Shown piece after piece: positions 26,136-34,558 of a stretch of 64,000 nt of DNA. The stretch lies in NCBI GenBank assembly GCA_022750115.1, contig JAKIWI010000006.1:94085-158084 (forward strand), read 5' to 3'. A model generated the notes under the pieces. The model had not been told where the DNA came from, ran no database searches, and saw only the letters and a program-made list of their open reading frames with translations. This stretch comes from Thermoplasmata archaeon. GTDB lineage: Archaea; Thermoplasmatota; Thermoplasmata; Lutacidiplasmatales; UBA184. Position numbers and translations under genes: made by a program. Positions within the stretch are counted from its first letter, which is position 1, and every line of letters begins with the position of its first letter.

Positions 26136-26825
26136 CTACGGAACGTGCGGAGGTTCGGCCGGAGTGGCCGCTGGCTCGCGGTAGCCGAGCCGTTCGGGGG
26201 GCATCTCGTCCGAGGAGCCGCGGCGTTTTCCCACCACGAAGCCGAGGACCAGCGCGAGGATCACGAGCCCGACGATGACGCCCGAGATGATGAACACCGG
26301 GGCCCCCGGGCCGTTCGTCGTCGAGAGCGACCCCGGCGACATCCCCGAGCCGAGGAGCCCCGCCATGTTCGGAAAGTGCCCGGGCTGGGTGCAGACGTAC
26401 TCGTAGACCCCGACCGGGGGCGCGGTGAAGTTGCCCTCGTAGTGGCCCCCGGTCGTCGCCCCGACCTGGACATTGACGAGAGGCGCGTGCGACGAGAAGT
26501 AGGAATCGAGGTCGGAGGCGCTGTCGGTGCTCGGGAACTCGTACCCCGCCGTGGGCGACAGGGTGAAGGTGTGCGTCACCGAGCCGAGCTGCGTCACCAC
26601 GACGTGCACGGAGTCGCCGGGCTGGACCTCGTCGATGCTGGTCGCGAACACGAGCGCGTCGGTGACCGTCACGTTGAGCCACCGGTCGGTCCCCGCCGAG
26701 GGACGGACCCCGGACGACGGGGTCCGGTCGCGATGGGACACCGCCAGGGCCGGAACGAGCGAGATCGTAAGGAGCCCGGCGACAAGGAGGAGCGCGAGCG
26801 CGGCACGAACCGGCGGCCGGGGCAT
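26136..26825 (-). CDS. Membrane-anchored cupredoxin (blue copper protein)
   Basis: A 229-residue exported protein with an N-terminal signal (about 1-30), a cupredoxin domain, a C-terminal helix (about 177-200) and a charged cytoplasmic tail. Type I copper ligands are His85 (HTFTL), Cys145, His150 and Met154 (CTQPGHFPNM). It is likely an electron carrier tethered on the outer face. It is divergent from split coxB with a shared promoter region, which suggests that it passes electrons to the CuA site. Confidence 0.88.
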   Translation of the reverse strand: MPRPPVRAALALLLVAGLLTISLVPALAVSHRDRTPSSGVRPSAGTDRWLNVTVTDALVFATSIDEVQPGDSVHVVVTQLGSVTHTFTLSPTAGYEFPSTDSASDLDSYFSSHAPLVNVQVGATTGGHYEGNFTAPPVGVYEYVCTQPGHFPNMAGLLGSGMSPGSLSTTNGPGAPVFIISGVIVGLVILALVLGFVVGKRRGSSDEMPPERLGYREPAATPAEPPHVP

Positions 26826-26893
26826 CGTTGAATCTCGGCGCGCGCGGAGGCGCGCTTGGGCCGCGGGACGGGGAGAGCGGTTCAAAGGGGTTT

Positions 26894-26969
26894 GGTACGA
26901 ACCGGGCCGTCCGGGCCCGCTCGCGCGTGGACGCTGCACGCGGTTTCCCGTTCGTACGGCTGAAATATC
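26894..26969. promoter_or_regulatory. Divergent promoter region of cupredoxin and split coxB
   Basis: Two inverted copies of the respiratory element are present: GGTACGAACC (26894-26903) and CGTTCGTACGG (26949-26959). The second is followed 2 nt later by GAAATATC (26962-26969), a TATA-like box 25-32 nt before GTG 26994. The first precedes a weaker TATA-like CTTTGAACC on the minus strand toward the cupredoxin. Confidence 0.55.
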
Positions 26970-26993
26970 AAGCGGGCGCCCTCGTCCTCCGGC

Positions 26994-27224
26994 GTGACCC
27001 CAGGGCATCTTGCGCGCGCGCTCGGGGGGGTCGCCCCGGCGCGGTTCGCGGCACCTCTCCCCGCCCTGGTCGCCGCCGGGTCCACGGACCTTCAGCAGAC
27101 CTCCCCGCTCGTCTGGGTGATGGTCGCCGTCTCGGTGGCGGGCGCCCTGATCACCTATGCGTTCCTCGCGTACGCGATCTGGCGCTACCGCGACCCGCAT
27201 ACCCGGGGGCGGCGGTATGGATAG
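26994..27224 (+). CDS. Cytochrome oxidase subunit II, N-terminal half (first helix, split gene)
   Basis: A 76-residue protein with one helix (about 38-60) ending YAIWRYRD. That is the characteristic end of the first CoxB transmembrane helix. The protein stops in the loop where normal CoxB continues to helix 2, and the next gene begins there (8-nt overlap, +1 frame). A TATA box lies 25-32 nt upstream of GTG 26994. The gene is either a true split subunit or one half of a single gene broken by an indel. Confidence 0.65.
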   Translation: MTPGHLARALGGVAPARFAAPLPALVAAGSTDLQQTSPLVWVMVAVSVAGALITYAFLAYAIWRYRDPHTRGRRYG

Positions 27225-27684
27225 CACGCGGAAGCTCGAGTACGCCTGGACGCTCGCCGTCGTGGCGCTTCTCGCCGCCGTCATGTTCTACTCGACGATC
27301 CTCCTCTACCACGTCGACGCGATTCCCTCGCACATCGACGAGTACGTCGAGGTCACCGGCCACCAGTGGTACTGGGAGTTCTGCTACCCCGCGAACGGCA
27401 CCTGCGCGAACGTGACCTACAACCCGTCGAACGGGACGACGACGGGCGGTGCCCTCTGGGTGCATCCCGGGACGACCGTCCAGATCAATGTCACGAGCCT
27501 CGACGTGATCCACTCGTTCAACGTCCCGGGCCTCGGCGTCCGGATCGATGCGATCCCCGGCCGGACGAACAACTTCGCGTTCAACGTGCCGAACGCCGCC
27601 GCCGGGACGACCTACCTGATCCAGTGCACCGAGTTCTGCGGCACGTACCACGGGATCATGCGCGCCTTCGTGGTCGTCACGTAG
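27217..27684 (+). CDS. coxB: Cytochrome oxidase subunit II, second helix and CuA domain
   Basis: A 155-residue protein starting KLEYAWT (the usual start of CoxB helix 2), with one membrane helix (about 9-32) and QWYWEF at 50-55. CuA ligands are His99, Cys137, Cys141, His145 and Met148 (CTEFCGTYHGIM). It accepts electrons from the copper carrier and passes them to haem a of CoxA. CoxB normally has two helices, and the missing first one is encoded by the preceding 76-residue gene. It converges with the giant surface protein, overlapping 8 nt. Confidence 0.9.
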   Translation: MDSTRKLEYAWTLAVVALLAAVMFYSTILLYHVDAIPSHIDEYVEVTGHQWYWEFCYPANGTCANVTYNPSNGTTTGGALWVHPGTTVQINVTSLDVIHSFNVPGLGVRIDAIPGRTNNFAFNVPNAAAGTTYLIQCTEFCGTYHGIMRAFVVVT

Positions 27685-30600
27685 ACGGCTCGTCGACCAT
27701 CCGGTACTCGGCATCGACCGGACCATCGCTCGCGGGCGGCGGTCCCCGACGGCGGAGGATCAGGACGGCCGCGGCCGCCATCACGACCACCGCTGCGGCG
27801 CCGCTCGCGAGGACCCAGGTCGGCGGCAGCTTCAACGACGTTGAGGCGAGGGGCACCGGCGGAACGAGCGCGATCGCGGTGCGGTTGCCCGTGGGCCCGA
27901 CGAACACGGACACGTTCGTCGGTGTGTACCCCGGCGCGGATGCGCTGACGTTGTAGGTGCCCGGGGCGACCGAGAAGCCGAAGCGACCCGACGGGTCGGT
28001 CGCCGCGCTCGCGAGCGCGCCCTTTCCCTCGGCCCAGACGGTCACCGCGGCTTGGGCGATCGCACGGCCGGTCGAGGCGTCGACGACCTCGCCCGAGAGC
28101 GGGACCGCGGTTCGCGGGAGCGTGAGGTTGTGGAACGTGGATGCGCCCGCGACGACGACCGTGAACGCGACCGAGCCGTACTGCACCGCACCGGTCGTGG
28201 CGAGGCTCGCGACGAGGTGGGTCGTGCCGTTCGGCACGAAGAAGGAGAACGCCCCGTTCGCGTCCGATCGCGCGAGCTGGCTCCCGTTGGAAGCGATCTG
28301 CACGTCCCCGAGGACGCCCTTCGTTCCTCCGTCGGTCGAGACCCCGCGGACCCGGTAGGTCATCGTCGCGAGCGAGAACGAGAGCCCCGAGACGTCCTGG
28401 TGGACGGTCACGGTGAGGTTCTGGGCCGCGTAGTTGGGCGCGCCCACGAACAGCTGTGCCACTCCCCAGGGGACGACGAGGTGGAACGAACCATTCGGGA
28501 AGCTGAGCGATTGCGCGACCCGGATCCCGCCCTCCCGGGCGACGACGAGCGCCCCGGAGATCGGGGCGGCGCTCACCGCGGACCGGACGGTCCCGGTCAC
28601 GTTCTCTCCGATGTTGGGCGGCAGCGGCACGAGCACGATCGGAGGCAAGGCGACGAACACGCCGGAGAGCGCGGTAGTTCGGGCGACGCCGTCGAGGTAG
28701 CCGGACTTCGTAACGGTGATCCCGACCGGCCCGGGCGGCGCCGCGACCTGGTAGCTTCCGTCCGCTGCGGTGCTCGTTGGCCGGCCGCAGGGCCCGCCGC
28801 CCCAGTTTCCGCAGGCGAGCACGTTCGCGTTTGGGACGGGGGCACCCGTCGAGGTCACGACCTGACCGGTGAAGAATCCGTACGCCGCGAGGAAGACGAT
28901 GCCGAGGTCGAGGTTCGCGCCCGGGTTGAGGCTGAGGAGGTAGCGGGTCGTGTTGTAGAACGGGGCCGAGGCGGAGAGGAAATACTGGCCCGGCGGTGAG
29001 GGGATCGAGAACGTCCCGTTCGCGTCCGTCGTGACCGTCTCATCGGGGAGGCAGCCGTTCGGGGGGCTGAACGGCGAGCACAGGCTCACGTTCGCCCCGA
29101 CGAGGAGCCCGCCCGACGGGAGCCCGCGCACGATCCCGTGGACGGTCGCGAACCCGAACACGGGGATGACCCCCATCTCGACGAAGGAGTCCGGCGTCAC
29201 GTTGACGATCTGCGTCAGGTTCGCGAGGTAGATGTTCGATTGGACCGTGAACTGATCGAGGCCCGCGGGGACGCCCACCCAGAAGACCCCCGTAGCGTTC
29301 GTCTCAACGACCGTCGCGCAGAGCGGCTTCGTGATCGGGCAGGCGGTGACCATCGTGTATGGCACCGTCACGTTGCCCGGCATCGCCTCGACCGTTCCTT
29401 CGACGATCCCGTCCGCGGTGAGGTTCAGCCGAGGCTGGACGTAGGTCGAACCCGGCGGCAAGTCGACCCCAGTCTGGAACGTCGTGAACCCGGTCGCCGC
29501 CACCGACACATTGGTCGCGCTATCGGGAAGGCCGCTGAGCAGGAACTGCCCGAGGTCGTTGCCGTTCGCGGGTCCCGCGTGGACGGTGCCGTTTCCCGAG
29601 TCCTCGAAGACGTAGGTTCCTTCGACCGGATGGAACGTGACGTTGTCGTAGACCCCGGGAGTCGGCGGGGTGGCGACGGTGTTGACGTCGACGGTCCGGA
29701 TGAGGACCACTCCCCCGCCCGCGACCTCCGTGAGGCGGATCTGGCCGAAAGCCGTCGCGCTGCCCGCGCTCACCGAGACCGTACTCGACCAGTTGGCGAA
29801 CGCGGTGGAACCGACCATGATCGCGTCCGTCCCGGGCGGGGCGCTGATGTTGACCGAGCCGGTGCCGTTCGACACCGAGCCACCGGAGAGTGCCTGATTC
29901 AAGGGCCCGCCGGACCCCACGACGTCGACGGTCAGCCCCACGGCGGGGAACAGCGTGGTGTTGTCGAGGACGGTCGCGTCCACGAACCCGAACCGCGTGA
30001 GCGTCAGATTCGGCCCGGGGACCACGCTCCCGGCGGTCGTCGTTCCGGCCACCCCGGTGGACTGGGCGGGCACGAGCCCCTGGGCGTTCGCGTTCACCTG
30101 CTCGCCGTACGCCCCGTCGGGCAGGAACGCCGTGTAGTTGCCCGAGGTCCCCGTCAGGGCGGTGATGCTCGGACCGGCCGACGCGCTCGCCAACGTCCCA
30201 TACGTCGCGAAGAACGCGGCTGCGGTGTTGCCCCCCGAACTCTCCCGGATCGATCCGGTGAGTCCGCCAAGGATCAGGAACAGCACGCCGCCGCCAGGCC
30301 CGCCCCCCGCGACCGTCACCTGGCTCGACGAGACGGGCAATGCGAAGCTCGAGGGCGAAAAGCCGGGGTCGCCGTTCCCGGCGTTCGCGATCCCGCCCCC
30401 CGTGAGGGTGATCGTGTCGGGAGCCCCCGCCGGGACGCTGACGTTGAAGAACCCGCCGGTGTCGCTCGCCTCGATCGGCCCGCAGACCATCCGGGGGTCG
30501 CAGCCGCTGATCCGAACCTGGTCCGCGCCCTCGCCGTAGTGCGCCCCGAGGCTCCCCCACGGCCCGACCAGGATCCGGCCGGTGATCCGGTCGAGAGGCG

Positions 30601-33352
30601 TGAGGAGGACCGAACCCAGGTCGACCGTCCCCGCCGTGGAGGCGTTCAGGTAGACCCGCAGGCCGACGTAGTGCGAACCGTTGACCCACATCTGGTACGA
30701 CCCGTGGACGGTCGTCAGGTTGAACGCCCCGTCCGCGAGGGTCTGCGAGCTGGTGAGCTGGCATCCGCCGGCGCCGCTCAGGTAGCAGAGCGAGATTCGG
30801 GCGTCCCCCACGGCGAGGCCCGAACGCGCGTCGAGCGCGCGGCCGATGACCCAGGAGCCGGTCGTCGGGGTCGAGGAGTTCGCGGAACGGGCCGCCGTCG
30901 GTTGCGGAACGGCCGCGACGCCGATGGGAGCGAGGCGAATCGTCGGGACGGTCGTGATCGTTCCCGGCGTCAGGTTCGCGAACGTCGTCTCCGTGTCGTA
31001 GCCCGTGGCGCTCGCCTCGAAGGCGACCGCGCTCGCGGGGTACGGGGTCACCCCGACGCTGCCGTTGTAGGTGCCGTTCGAGCCGTACGTCGTCCCGACG
31101 GAGGTGCAGGCGTTCGGGTTCGCGACGATGCAGGCGACGATCTGCGCCTCGAGGACGGGGTATCCCGTTGTCGCCGAGAGGACCTGCCCGCCGACGTAGG
31201 CGACCGGACCGACCTCGATCACCCCGGTCGTGTTGTTCGAGGTGACGTCGACCCACGTGCTGTTGGAGCGGTAGCCGCCGGCGGAGATGGTCACCTGGTC
31301 CCACCCCAGCTCGGCGTAGGACCAGAACGACCCATTCGTCGCGTTGTACGTGCCCTGGAAGCACGGCCCTCCGAGGGGATTCGCGGGACATGCCTCGACT
31401 CCGACCCCGGCGCCGGTGACGGAGGGGAGGGACCCGATCGGAGCTCCCTCGACTCCCACGCTCCCGTGCAGCGATGCGAGCTCCGCCGAGAACGAAAACG
31501 TCCCGATCGGCGTCGGGTTCCCTTCCTGGGCGCAGCAGCGGGTCGGCACCGTGATCCAGGTGCCCCCCGAGTCGGGGCCCCAGGAGATGCCGACATGGTC
31601 GGGGCCGGGCGGCGCGGGAACGCAGAACACCCAGGCTCCGGTCGGGCATCCGGCCGGGACGGGGGGAAGTTGGCCCGTGGCGGAGGTCATGACCGGGGGA
31701 AGGCACTCCGAGCCCCGGACCATCGAGCAGACGGTGATCGTCGCGGACGTTGCGAATTCGGTCGAGTACGAGCCCGAGACGACGACGGTTCCGGACAGGT
31801 AGGTGCCGGGGCTGACATCGACCGTCCCGACATACGTGACCAACCCCGGAGTCACGTTCGCCCACGTCTCATTGAGCAGCCGGAAATTCTTGAGCAGCCC
31901 CGGCACCGGCAACTCGGCGAGCGGGAACCCGTTCGGAACCGGGTAGTCGACGGGACCTCGAGCGACCATCACCACGTCCCGGAGCGGGGGGGCGGGGACG
32001 AGCGTGGTCACGCCGAGCTTGACATCGGTCATGTCGCAGGCGGCCGCCGCGAGCTCCGTGTCCCCCCCGCTCGCCCCGTTCTCACCGGAGAGGGGGCAGA
32101 CCACCACCGAGATCTCGCCCGAGCCGTTCGGGAGGGCGCTCGGCCAGGTCCCGATGGGCATTCCGCCGGTGAAGTTCACCGTGACCTCGACCGCGCCCAC
32201 CGGGAGGAGTCGCACCGTCCCCAATTTCACGGGGCCGGCCGTCCCGGAGGGGACGTCCGCGAGCTGGGTCACGTTCGTCATGTACCCACCGGCGACGACG
32301 TTCACGAAGCCGGCTCCGGCCAGGGCCGGGAACAGCACGGAACCGTCGGCCGACTGCGCGCCGTACAAACAACCGTTGTCGATGCGGTCGGAGCAAAACC
32401 AGGCGGAGGCTCCCGAAACGTTCTGGCCTGTCACAGAGTCGACGACCGACAGGTTCACCGAGACGTTCCCTTCGAGCGCCACCGTCCCGACGTCGAGGAC
32501 CTGCCAGGGGATCGGGTCGACGAAGCTCGCGTTCCCCAGGAAGTTCGCGAACGGCGGCCCGAAGTCCACCTCGATCGGGAGGGGATCGACCCAGATGGAA
32601 AACGATCCGTTCGGGGCGGTGAGATTGCTGTCGGGGCCGATGAGACCTCCGTCCCGGGAGGTGCTCGAGACCGAGACGTTCAGGATGGGGGGGTGGCTCG
32701 GAAGGTCGGCGACGACCACTCCATGGACGGTCGCCTCGTGCACGAGCAACAGGGTGCCGAGCGAAGTGAATGACCCGAGGACGATCGTCGGGAAGGACCG
32801 ATTGACGACGTAGTTGGTCGCGACAATGTCGATCCGGGCGGGGCCCGCGTCTCCCTCGACCACGAAGTCGCCGGTCGCGTTCGTCGTCCCCGAGTGGCAG
32901 TAGGTGCAAACCCCGGTGGTGACCGAGACGCTCGCCCCCACGACCGGCGTGAGGTAGCGGCTATCGAGGACGGTCCCGGTGAGCCAGCCGCCCCCATTCG
33001 ACGGCCGGAGCGGGGTCGGCGCGAAGGGCGAAGCCGGAATTGTCGGCGGGAGAGCCTGCCGACCCGGCCGGGAGGCGTTCGGGCCCCCGAACGTGGCCGT
33101 GTGATCGGTGCGATACAGTGCGGCCGCGTCGATGGCGCGCCCCCCTCCGCTCGCTCCGGGCAGGTGCCCGGCGGCGACTCCCGGCAGGTGCCCCGAGAGG
33201 GAGGGAGTTGCCCCGCCGGTCGCCGCGGAGGGGACTGGTGGCTCGGAGTGACTGGCGGGAGAGACCGCCGGCATCGCCATCAGGAGCGCGATGCCGAGGG
33301 CGGCCCACACGACCCGACGCGAGAACGAGCGAAATCGGGGCGTCGTCCGCAT
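27677..33352 (-). CDS. Giant surface protein with carboxypeptidase-regulatory-like repeats
   Basis: A 1891-residue exported protein: signal peptide (about 12-33), at least 14 tandem Ig-like modules of the carboxypeptidase regulatory-like type (GxVxD...PvxgAxVxv...T.a.GxFxxxvppGxY), a C-terminal helix, then RRRG and a short tail ending AEYRMVDEPST. Many N-x-S/T sequons suggest glycosylation. About nine modules contain a Cys pair spaced by 5-10 residues (for example SLCSPFSPPNGC, LACGNWGGGPC). It is a probable cell-surface or adhesion protein. The long open frames on the opposite strand are mirror artefacts of its codon bias. Confidence 0.85.
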   Translation of the reverse strand: MRTTPRFRSFSRRVVWAALGIALLMAMPAVSPASHSEPPVPSAATGGATPSLSGHLPGVAAGHLPGASGGGRAIDAAALYRTDHTATFGGPNASRPGRQALPPTIPASPFAPTPLRPSNGGGWLTGTVLDSRYLTPVVGASVSVTTGVCTYCHSGTTNATGDFVVEGDAGPARIDIVATNYVVNRSFPTIVLGSFTSLGTLLLVHEATVHGVVVADLPSHPPILNVSVSSTSRDGGLIGPDSNLTAPNGSFSIWVDPLPIEVDFGPPFANFLGNASFVDPIPWQVLDVGTVALEGNVSVNLSVVDSVTGQNVSGASAWFCSDRIDNGCLYGAQSADGSVLFPALAGAGFVNVVAGGYMTNVTQLADVPSGTAGPVKLGTVRLLPVGAVEVTVNFTGGMPIGTWPSALPNGSGEISVVVCPLSGENGASGGDTELAAAACDMTDVKLGVTTLVPAPPLRDVVMVARGPVDYPVPNGFPLAELPVPGLLKNFRLLNETWANVTPGLVTYVGTVDVSPGTYLSGTVVVSGSYSTEFATSATITVCSMVRGSECLPPVMTSATGQLPPVPAGCPTGAWVFCVPAPPGPDHVGISWGPDSGGTWITVPTRCCAQEGNPTPIGTFSFSAELASLHGSVGVEGAPIGSLPSVTGAGVGVEACPANPLGGPCFQGTYNATNGSFWSYAELGWDQVTISAGGYRSNSTWVDVTSNNTTGVIEVGPVAYVGGQVLSATTGYPVLEAQIVACIVANPNACTSVGTTYGSNGTYNGSVGVTPYPASAVAFEASATGYDTETTFANLTPGTITTVPTIRLAPIGVAAVPQPTAARSANSSTPTTGSWVIGRALDARSGLAVGDARISLCYLSGAGGCQLTSSQTLADGAFNLTTVHGSYQMWVNGSHYVGLRVYLNASTAGTVDLGSVLLTPLDRITGRILVGPWGSLGAHYGEGADQVRISGCDPRMVCGPIEASDTGGFFNVSVPAGAPDTITLTGGGIANAGNGDPGFSPSSFALPVSSSQVTVAGGGPGGGVLFLILGGLTGSIRESSGGNTAAAFFATYGTLASASAGPSITALTGTSGNYTAFLPDGAYGEQVNANAQGLVPAQSTGVAGTTTAGSVVPGPNLTLTRFGFVDATVLDNTTLFPAVGLTVDVVGSGGPLNQALSGGSVSNGTGSVNISAPPGTDAIMVGSTAFANWSSTVSVSAGSATAFGQIRLTEVAGGGVVLIRTVDVNTVATPPTPGVYDNVTFHPVEGTYVFEDSGNGTVHAGPANGNDLGQFLLSGLPDSATNVSVAATGFTTFQTGVDLPPGSTYVQPRLNLTADGIVEGTVEAMPGNVTVPYTMVTACPITKPLCATVVETNATGVFWVGVPAGLDQFTVQSNIYLANLTQIVNVTPDSFVEMGVIPVFGFATVHGIVRGLPSGGLLVGANVSLCSPFSPPNGCLPDETVTTDANGTFSIPSPPGQYFLSASAPFYNTTRYLLSLNPGANLDLGIVFLAAYGFFTGQVVTSTGAPVPNANVLACGNWGGGPCGRPTSTAADGSYQVAAPPGPVGITVTKSGYLDGVARTTALSGVFVALPPIVLVPLPPNIGENVTGTVRSAVSAAPISGALVVAREGGIRVAQSLSFPNGSFHLVVPWGVAQLFVGAPNYAAQNLTVTVHQDVSGLSFSLATMTYRVRGVSTDGGTKGVLGDVQIASNGSQLARSDANGAFSFFVPNGTTHLVASLATTGAVQYGSVAFTVVVAGASTFHNLTLPRTAVPLSGEVVDASTGRAIAQAAVTVWAEGKGALASAATDPSGRFGFSVAPGTYNVSASAPGYTPTNVSVFVGPTGNRTAIALVPPVPLASTSLKLPPTWVLASGAAAVVVMAAAAVLILRRRGPPPASDGPVDAEYRMVDEPST

Positions 33353-33439
33353 GCGAGATCCCGGGTGCCCCGTCCTGGGTCGGAGGACGCCGGACCCGGC
33401 TTCGAATGGAGAACGGCGTATAAGCGCGCGCTTCGCGAG

Positions 33440-34489
33440 TCAGTGTTTCGGCCCGTACGCCGGCGACGGGATTCGGCCGACGAGCGATGCGGCGAGCGCG
33501 AGGACGACTCCCACGACGAGCAGGGCCCCGCCCGCCAGGAGGAGCGCGGGCTCCACGACCGCGGTGCTCGGGGGCGCGACCACGGGCGGAGGGGGAACAC
33601 CGACGTAGAGGTACCCCTCCATCCCGGCGCCGAGGTGGCCCGGGATTTCGCAGATGTACTGGTACACCCCCTTCTGGGTGATCGTGAAGTTCGCCCAGAC
33701 GACCTGGCCCGGCGTCAACGGCACGTTGACGTTCGCCGCCGGCGGGTGGGATTGGAAGTAGCTCGTGAAGTCGCCGGCCGTGACGTTCACGTCCGGCTGG
33801 GCGACGAGCGTCCAGGTGTGCGAGTTCGAGCCGAGGTTCGAGACCTCCACACTGACCGCGACAGGGAACGCCGTCGCGTTCGCCGCGAGGACCGAAGGGA
33901 CGAACGAGAGCCCGGCGTTCGCCGTCTGTTCTTGGAGCTGAACACCGGCGCCGCCGCCGGCCGCGGTGACGTTCAGGTAGCCGAACATGCCCGCCTGGAA
34001 CTGGTAGGGGACCACGCTCACGAATTCGTAGCTTCCGACCGCCGTCGACGGGATCGTGAAGTTCGCCCAGGCCGAGGCGCCCCCGTTGAGGGAGACGTTC
34101 GCCCACGAGCCATTCGAGTGGAAGAACTGGTCGACCTGGGCGGGGGACCAGCTGCGATTGAGCGTGATGTTGGTCGCCGAGACCGTGAAGGTGTGGGCGA
34201 ACGACCCGCGGTTGATCACGTGGATCGCCACCGGCGACCCCGAGGTCGCGGTCAGGGAGTTCGGAGCGAACGACGGCGTGTCGGTCATGTTCACCGTCAG
34301 GATCCCCGAGGCCGAACCGGAACCGCCGCCCCCGCTCGCGAACGAGCGAGGTCCGGCCGACGACCCGCTCCCGCCGGCCCTCAGGAGCAATCCGGTCAGG
34401 AGTAGTACCACCCCGAACGCGATCAGGCGGGAGGACCACCGGGCCGCGCGAGCCGCGCGCGGGGTACCACAGCGCCGCGAGCCCGCCAT
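33440..34489 (-). CDS. Tandem cupredoxin, first copper site degenerate
   Basis: A 349-residue membrane-bound protein with an N-terminal helix (about 20-38), cupredoxin domain 1 (about 62-175), domain 2 (about 195-297) and a C-terminal helix (about 310-335). Domain 2 has a full type I copper site: His224 (SHTW), Cys280, His285, Met290 (CEIPGHLGAGM). In domain 1 the equivalent positions are Ser158, Gln163 and Met168, with His99 kept, so copper binding is probably lost. It resembles halocyanin/plastocyanin-like carriers of archaeal respiration. Confidence 0.87.
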   Translation of the reverse strand: MAGSRRCGTPRAARAARWSSRLIAFGVVLLLTGLLLRAGGSGSSAGPRSFASGGGGSGSASGILTVNMTDTPSFAPNSLTATSGSPVAIHVINRGSFAHTFTVSATNITLNRSWSPAQVDQFFHSNGSWANVSLNGGASAWANFTIPSTAVGSYEFVSVVPYQFQAGMFGYLNVTAAGGGAGVQLQEQTANAGLSFVPSVLAANATAFPVAVSVEVSNLGSNSHTWTLVAQPDVNVTAGDFTSYFQSHPPAANVNVPLTPGQVVWANFTITQKGVYQYICEIPGHLGAGMEGYLYVGVPPPPVVAPPSTAVVEPALLLAGGALLVVGVVLALAASLVGRIPSPAYGPKH

Positions 34490-34520
34490 CGATGGTGCCG
34501 GCCGCCCGACGAAGGTTCGC

Positions 34521-34542
34521 TTGATATCCCTAGTGTACGAAT
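34521..34542 (-). promoter_or_regulatory. Promoter of the tandem cupredoxin with TTCGTAC element
   Basis: On the minus strand ATTCGTACA (34534-34542) is followed 3 nt later by GGGATATCAAG (TATA-like, 34521-34530), about 32-40 nt before the ATG. It has the same layout as the coxB promoter. Confidence 0.5.
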
Positions 34543-34558
34543 CGTCGGCGCGCCGGTT

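Noticed and set aside
29138-32773. A 1211-codon open frame on the plus strand opposite the giant surface protein
   Set aside because: It is Arg/Asp/Gly-rich with no domain, no promoter, and mirrors the GC-biased third positions of the minus-strand gene, which has a signal peptide and clear repeats.
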